Below, piece after piece: positions 59,846-64,000 of a stretch of DNA of 64,000 nucleotides. The notes beneath the pieces were generated by a model. It was not told where the DNA came from. It saw nothing but the letters and a program-made list of their open reading frames with translations, and did no database searches. A program made the translations under genes and the position numbers. How positions within the stretch are numbered: the first letter of the stretch is position 1; the number at the start of each line of letters is the position of its first letter. Source of the DNA: Rhynochetos jubatus (lineage: Eukaryota; Chordata; Aves; Eurypygiformes; Rhynochetidae); the NCBI GenBank assembly GCA_027574665.1, contig CM050654.1, positions 20,776,222 to 20,840,221 of the forward strand, written 5' to 3'.

Positions 59846-62800
59846 CCTTCTCTCACCGATGTGCCTATGTTCAGTCACACCTCTGTCTTCATTCTGTTCC
59901 ATTGAGTGTGAGGAAGGTGGGGGAGAGGTGTGCAAGAAAAAGGTGACTACATGTTTGTGCAGTGCCTTGCACGATCGCCTGGTCATGGTCCAGGGCTCCA
60001 TAGGCTGACTTTGTTTCAGCAGTGAATAATAACGACCCTCCAGAGCATGTTGCCTGCTTTATTCTGTGTGGACATCATTAATTCATTCAGTTTTCACTGA
60101 GTTGCAAAGCTTTAGTCCAAGAATATTAGCAATTGATTATTTTTGTCAATGGTATTTTCAAAGAAATGAAGAAATGAAATGTACAGTATATTTCAGTTGG
60201 CAGTGATCATTCTGATGTTCCATTTGCAATGGAAATGAGCATATAACATATTCATGTGTACAGATAACGAAAATGACAAACATTAACAACCCTTGTTCTA
60301 TTCGTTTATAATATTCAGTAAAAAAAAATTCCTTCCATTCCTTAGTTTTTAGTTTTGTTTTAGTAGGACAATGCAAAACAACAACAAAAAAAGAATTAAT
60401 GGATAAAATGCGCTTAATTGCTTTCTAAGTAAGTTTCCTGAAAATTACTATAATCTAAACCACAAATTCTTTGTAAATCTATCTACTAAAAAGAGGTAAT
60501 TCCATGCCAATTTTATTTTCTTTTTAAAATTGTTTTATATGTGTATCAAAGATAAAATGGCTTATGAAATCAAATAAACCAGGGAGTGATGGTACACACT
60601 TGTGTTCTCAGGGCCAAGCAGCCTTTGATGTGCAACTCTCAGCCTGTTTAAGCGGACTGCAGTGTTTGCCTTATCAGTGTCAGTCAGTTTCTGCACAATT
60701 TAATCTGCCACTAAAAAGAAGTTTTTTGCTCTTATGGATATAAAACAGTATGCCAAGGATAAATCAGTGCAGCTTGCCTTCCTTAAAATTTTAGACACAA
60801 CCTGAAACTGCAGCTCTTTTCTTCTCTCATCTCAATGGGATGTTAACCTAACAATCACAATTTTAAGATGGGGAAATTGTTTTGAGCAGAAATAAATTGT
60901 CCTGCCAGTATTGTTTCATGGGGTAACATTAAGGCACGTTGGGCCTGGGGTTCACAGCTTATGATACCTGGTTTTGGAGGACTGGAGTGAAACTAAGAAC
61001 ACGTGGAGAAAGATGAACAGAAATTAAACGTAAGTTCTAGATGGTCCAAGGGAGTTGAAGCTGTTCAGCCATAGACAACCCAGAAACCTGCAAGGAGACT
61101 TATTCTCCAACGACCTTCCCTGGTGTGTTGCCGTCTCCTGCCAGAGCCCACAAGGAATTATTCTCTGTGAGTGTGAAGATTCCCTTTTTTCCTCCTTTGT
61201 TGAGGTATCTAAAGATACTGGGCTTTAACTTACAGCTTGTATTTGCTGAACAAAAAAGGGAAAAATATCTGTTTTTTTCTCTGCAGCTGCCAGGAAAGAG
61301 AAGTCCATTATTTGCTGCTGATAGGGGAGCAGGAGAGGAGGGGTCTTTTGTCTGCTGCTGCTTCCCCAGGGCCTGGAGCGGAGGCTGCTGCCGGCTGGGA
61401 AGGGAAGGCTCCCAGGGAGGCTCACGGGCTCGGCACAGTCCTGTGTGCGACACTGGTACCTTTGCATGCTGCCAAACAGAAGTCCCAGCTAGGGACCCTG
61501 TGAAAGGCACGCCAGGAGAGGGAAAAGGAGCTGCCCCTCAGAAATGTGAAGGTGAGGCTGACCCGCGCTGACAGGGTACCGGGCACCCCCTGGCACCCGC
61601 AGGGTCTCGGCAAACGCGTCCGCGGTACAGCAACGCCACAGGTGGGAAACCCCCCGTGACCAGATGCTCCCTGTTGTGACCCTGAACAAGTTAATCACAT
61701 GCCCCATCTCAAAGGTTCACGCTGCCACGATGTAATTTATGTGGGCCCTCAAAGGTAGATGGAGACATCACGTATTGATCGCAAGGAATCACTGCCAGTC
61801 AGTCTTTCTGTGGGTTTCCATCCTTGTGATGTGTTTTAAAAAATATTGTACGATTCAAAATTATACCTGTAAAACCTACAAGTAGAAAATTACTGTGTGC
61901 ATTTATCTTTAATAACAACCTTGTGCATATTTATAGTACTAGTTTAGTAGAGTGTGTTATACTAGTTTATTTCCCAGTCTGTCTTAAATGATATTATTCA
62001 TTAGTAGTCCTGAAGCGGTATGACATATTTTTTACGTTGCTTGTTTGTGACAAAGGTTCTTAATACCTTTTCATAATGAAAGGGGATAAATGCTCACATG
62101 GAATATGTGAAATTGTGCTTGTAAGAGCACGGAGTGTTGTCTTAGGGTATTAAATTAGCATTTGGTACTGCTCTGCTTTGTATGTATTTCTAGCAAATGT
62201 TTCAGCTACAAATCACTATAATACACCTGTATTCTGGTTCTTCAGTTCATATAGCATTTAAATCCTGCCAATACTGTGTCTTATAAATATAAATATGCAA
62301 TTTAATTTAATTCAAGCATGCAACACATAATTTTTCTTCTAATTAAAATAGGATATTGCAGTATGGTAGCTGCCTAGGGCAAACAGGACACATCACATTG
62401 CCAAAGCAAAGGGAATACGGCTACAGCTCTGAAGGCTGGCAGGAGGAAGGGGGCCAACCTCTGAGCCCACAGCACAGGGCATCAGCTGTGCCCTGCCTGG
62501 AGGCTCTGGTGCCCGCGGTCCCGGCACCCTTGCCCTTCCGTTCCTGTGCAGGAAAGCAGAAGCAGCACCACCGCAGTTAGTTTTACTGCTGCCTCGTCGC
62601 GTGCTGAAGTTGGCCGATGTGCAGCAGAACTCAAACAGTTGTGGGCAGGAGGAACTGCGCGACAGCACCAACTCAAGGGATTCCTATCACGCTCTCTCAG
62701 AATCGAACAAAACAACACAAATAGACCTTCTGCATAATGACTCAAAAAACTGTTAATGGCCATCTTTAGTAACATAGCAACAGCCAAACCCTTGAAAAGA

Positions 62801-63571
62801 GGAAGTTTTCATTGAGAAAGCATTTCATTTTAAACATTGAAATTTGGTATAATGTAGAGTATGAAATAAGTTTTGAAAGGAAGCTGATGATTAAGAAGAA
62901 ATGCAGTGGGCATTTAATAAATGGAGGAACCGCAAGATAATTAACTGGCATGCATAAAGATTCATGCTTTATACCAAAATTTTAATTTTGCACATAAATG
63001 TGCCTGATGTAGGCAGCATTTAATCACCTAGCTGACAGGAGTAACTACTTTCATTTAACCTTGACTGAAGATCATGAATTCTAACAGGTTTAATTGGATA
63101 CATCATTTAACAGAATGAACAGAGCAAATTTTTCTCAATTCATAGGTTCTGATTGACATGCACCAGCAATAAGGCGTTGCACAATTAAAGCTGATCTGTA
63201 TTCCTGGCCTGGGCAGCAATTGCCATAGTGATGTGACACTGTTTGATCACTGTGGCACTGAAACTATACTGAATTTCCCCTTGTTTTGAAAAGGGCAATG
63301 CTTTAAAAAAAGAGAGAGAGAGAAAGAGATTTTGGCACTTCAATTTTTTTTTTTACATTAATCACATTTATATGCACAAACTGTAAGGGAAGGAACTTGT
63401 CTTGTTATCGGTAACTCAGGGGAAAGAAGGAAAAATGGTATCTTCTTTTATCCATTTAGCACATTATTTACAGAAAGTCAAAAACGTGGATAGTCAAATG
63501 AATTGTAGCACATTAAGGGCCTGATTGTTCTGGGCTTCCATTGAACAGGGAGTAGTGCTGAGCGGCTTCAC
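59846..63571. other. No confident gene
   Basis: GC-richer patches at 61330-61660 and 62430-62660 hold overlapping frames without recognised domains. The part 62990-63260 is low in repeats and rich in short transcription-factor-like words. Confidence 0.45.
63304..63329. repeat. A-run and (GA)n microsatellite
   Basis: A7 then GAGAGAGAGAGAAAGAGA. Confidence 0.9.
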
Positions 63572-63721
63572 CTGCAGTTTGGCCTCTCTGCCCTTGCCCA
63601 AATCCGTTCCACATCTCGGATAACTTGCCAGCTGAGTGGGGGGTCCCGAGAAGGGGGGCTCGTTGCAAATGAGGTAGAAAAAGATGAGAGGGAGGAAGTG
63701 GTAGCCAGCAGCGAGCTCCAT
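63572..63721 (-). CDS. Possible signal-peptide-bearing first exon, unrecognised
   Basis: On the minus strand an ATG in fair context (AAGGTATGGAG) starts MELAAGYHFLPLIFFYLICN, followed by EPPFSGPPTQLASYPRCGTD and GKGREAKLQ. It ends at CAG with a GTGAAG donor, 50 codons in. The first 20 residues resemble a signal peptide or membrane anchor. Without splicing, the frame continues to a stop at 63494. No family is recognised, and no downstream partner exon was found. Confidence 0.2.
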
Positions 63722-64000
63722 ACCTTTCCTGCCACGCAGTGTTTCCTATGATAAAACCCTGGAAAAAATCTGCAGAGGAGCTGGCAACTCCCAGTTCTCC
63801 GTGTGTCTCTGTCCACGTGCCACCATGCCCACTGCCCCTGGCACCTTCCACAAGTCCTGCAGGAACTGGAAGGGTTCTTCCATTGTTTAACCACACATAT
63901 ATGTTGTATCTCTGTATCTTTTATGTCTCTGTTGTCCACTTACATTTTTGCTTCAGACACCTTCTTTTTATTTTTTTAAAGATTTGCCGAATGCTGAGTG

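Noticed and set aside
61100-61571. 148- and 136-codon frames on opposite strands
   Set aside because: They are mutual antisense shadows in a GC-rich patch without homology.

Overview
The window reads as nuclear DNA of a bird, probably a neoavian. It is AT-rich, gene-poor and intron-dominated, and carries avian CR1 LINE fragments, two LTR relics of families familiar from bird genomes, and old amniote core-SINE remnants. Nothing prokaryotic, plasmid-like or organellar is seen. The family assignments come from sequence I recognise by eye and no search was run. AT-richness suggests a macrochromosome.

The main content is a scattered, colinear set of plus-strand exon-sized blocks that I read as the remains of an axonemal outer-arm dynein heavy chain gene, most like DNAH11 ('left-right dynein'). 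In motor-domain order they are: 13195-13388 (start of AAA4), 17572-17705 (AAA4 Walker B segment), 21462-21586 (end of AAA4, weak), 26432-26582 (start of stalk helix CC1, weak, in-frame stop), 34806-34924 (end of CC1), 44968-45101 (microtubule-binding domain, with a deletion) and 54107-54288 (after the microtubule-binding domain, with a frameshift). They lie 4-10 kb apart, as exons of a large dynein gene would, and several keep splice sites. The P-loop exon that should follow the first block is not visible. The last block has a frameshift, and conserved residues are changed in the others. I infer a decayed gene; the best-supported blocks are the first and the last.

Around this are repeats. An old CR1-like LINE copy lies at about 5985-7090. 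A complete solo LTR sits at 25562-26170 with a 5-bp CTGAG target-site duplication. A reverse-transcriptase scrap lies near 30480-30690 (minus), a CR1 ORF2 fragment with two frame breaks at 38837-39345, a truncated LTR at 42858-43201, a CR1 3' end at 43408-43530 (minus) and an older CR1 tail at 59680-59845 (minus). SINE relics are at 37738-37873 and 54515-54660.

Other points of interest are a CpG-dense patch with a CTCF-like site (18955-19170), a TATA box followed by a possible first coding exon (49106-49370), two clean exon-like blocks on the minus strand just downstream of the solo LTR, a small two-helix membrane-protein-like ORF (48681-48890, minus), several inverted repeats, and T/G, C-rich and purine tracts. 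Most remaining sequence is intron-like or intergenic DNA in which I see no gene. No tRNA, rRNA or CRISPR was found.
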